A stretch of DNA of 64,000 bases from Lysobacterales bacterium. GTDB lineage: Bacteria > Pseudomonadota > Gammaproteobacteria > Xanthomonadales > Wenzhouxiangellaceae. Below the pieces are notes generated by a model. That model saw only the letters and a list, made by a program, of their open reading frames with translations. It was not told where the DNA came from and did not search any database. The position numbers and the translations under genes are program-made. The stretch lies in the NCBI GenBank assembly GCA_002722315.1, contig PBLG01000052.1, forward strand, positions 36,288 through 100,287. Direction: 5' to 3'. Positions 63,964 to 64,000 of the stretch are shown piece after piece. Position 1 is the first letter of the stretch, and each line of letters begins with the position of its first letter.

Positions 63964-64000
63964 CGTCGTTTTGAGCGGGGAGGTTGTCAATAATGTAGCC

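Overview
The window is one contiguous piece of a high-GC (about 62-65 %) gammaproteobacterial chromosome. The housekeeping set (efp/epmB, ubiG next to a Gph/MupP-type phosphatase, accA, tilS, xseB, gluQRS, htpX, hslO, mazG, prpBC, cysD/cysNC, galU), the tRNA genes and the style of the surface proteins (DUF11-like repeats, IPTL-CTERM tail) suggest a member of the Chromatiales/Xanthomonadales neighbourhood; Wenzhouxiangella-like is my best guess. This is inference from gene content, not a database result.

Layout. 1-3.3 kb: two surface proteins, the first cut by the window edge. 3.4-26.2 kb: a long surface-glycan locus. It holds six sulfotransferase domains in six genes (two fused to glycosyltransferase domains), three further glycosyltransferases, a Wzm/Wzt-type ABC exporter, UDP-GlcNAc 2-epimerase, RmlA, an ELM1-type protein, a kinase-like protein, a methyltransferase and an Lnt-like N-acyltransferase whose stop overlaps the start of a sulfotransferase gene. 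Within this stretch lie tRNA-Ala and tRNA-Glu, followed by two ~246-bp tandem repeats that each begin with a copy of the tRNA-Glu 3' end. 26.2-30.8 kb: prpB-prpC and a divergent DPP-IV-type peptidase. 31-34.8 kb: galU-cysD-cysNC, which supplies UDP-glucose and PAPS, the sulfate donor the sulfotransferases need. 34.9-41.3 kb: a small lipoprotein, a GhrA-type dehydrogenase, a secreted methyltransferase-fold protein, a trmB homologue directly behind tRNA-Lys, mazG and a PhoPQ-like two-component system with a PepSY protein. 41.4-44.8 kb: a minus-strand operon encoding a dockerin-bearing secreted protein, a small cohesin-like secreted protein and a large cohesin/ASH-like protein ending in an IPTL-CTERM sorting signal. 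45.1-64 kb: mostly ordinary metabolic, translation and stress genes, plus a patatin and a FimX-like protein with degenerate REC/GGDEF/EAL motifs.

How it fits together. The glycan locus and the PAPS/UDP-glucose operon together suggest a heavily sulfated exported polysaccharide. The cohesin/dockerin/IPTL-CTERM operon looks like a small surface-anchored assembly system and is my main candidate for something undescribed. The tRNA-Glu-linked repeats, with paired base changes in their terminator stems, are formally like the tyrT/rtT repeats of E. coli. REP-like palindromes are scattered through the window, and two of them supply the stop codon of the adjoining gene.
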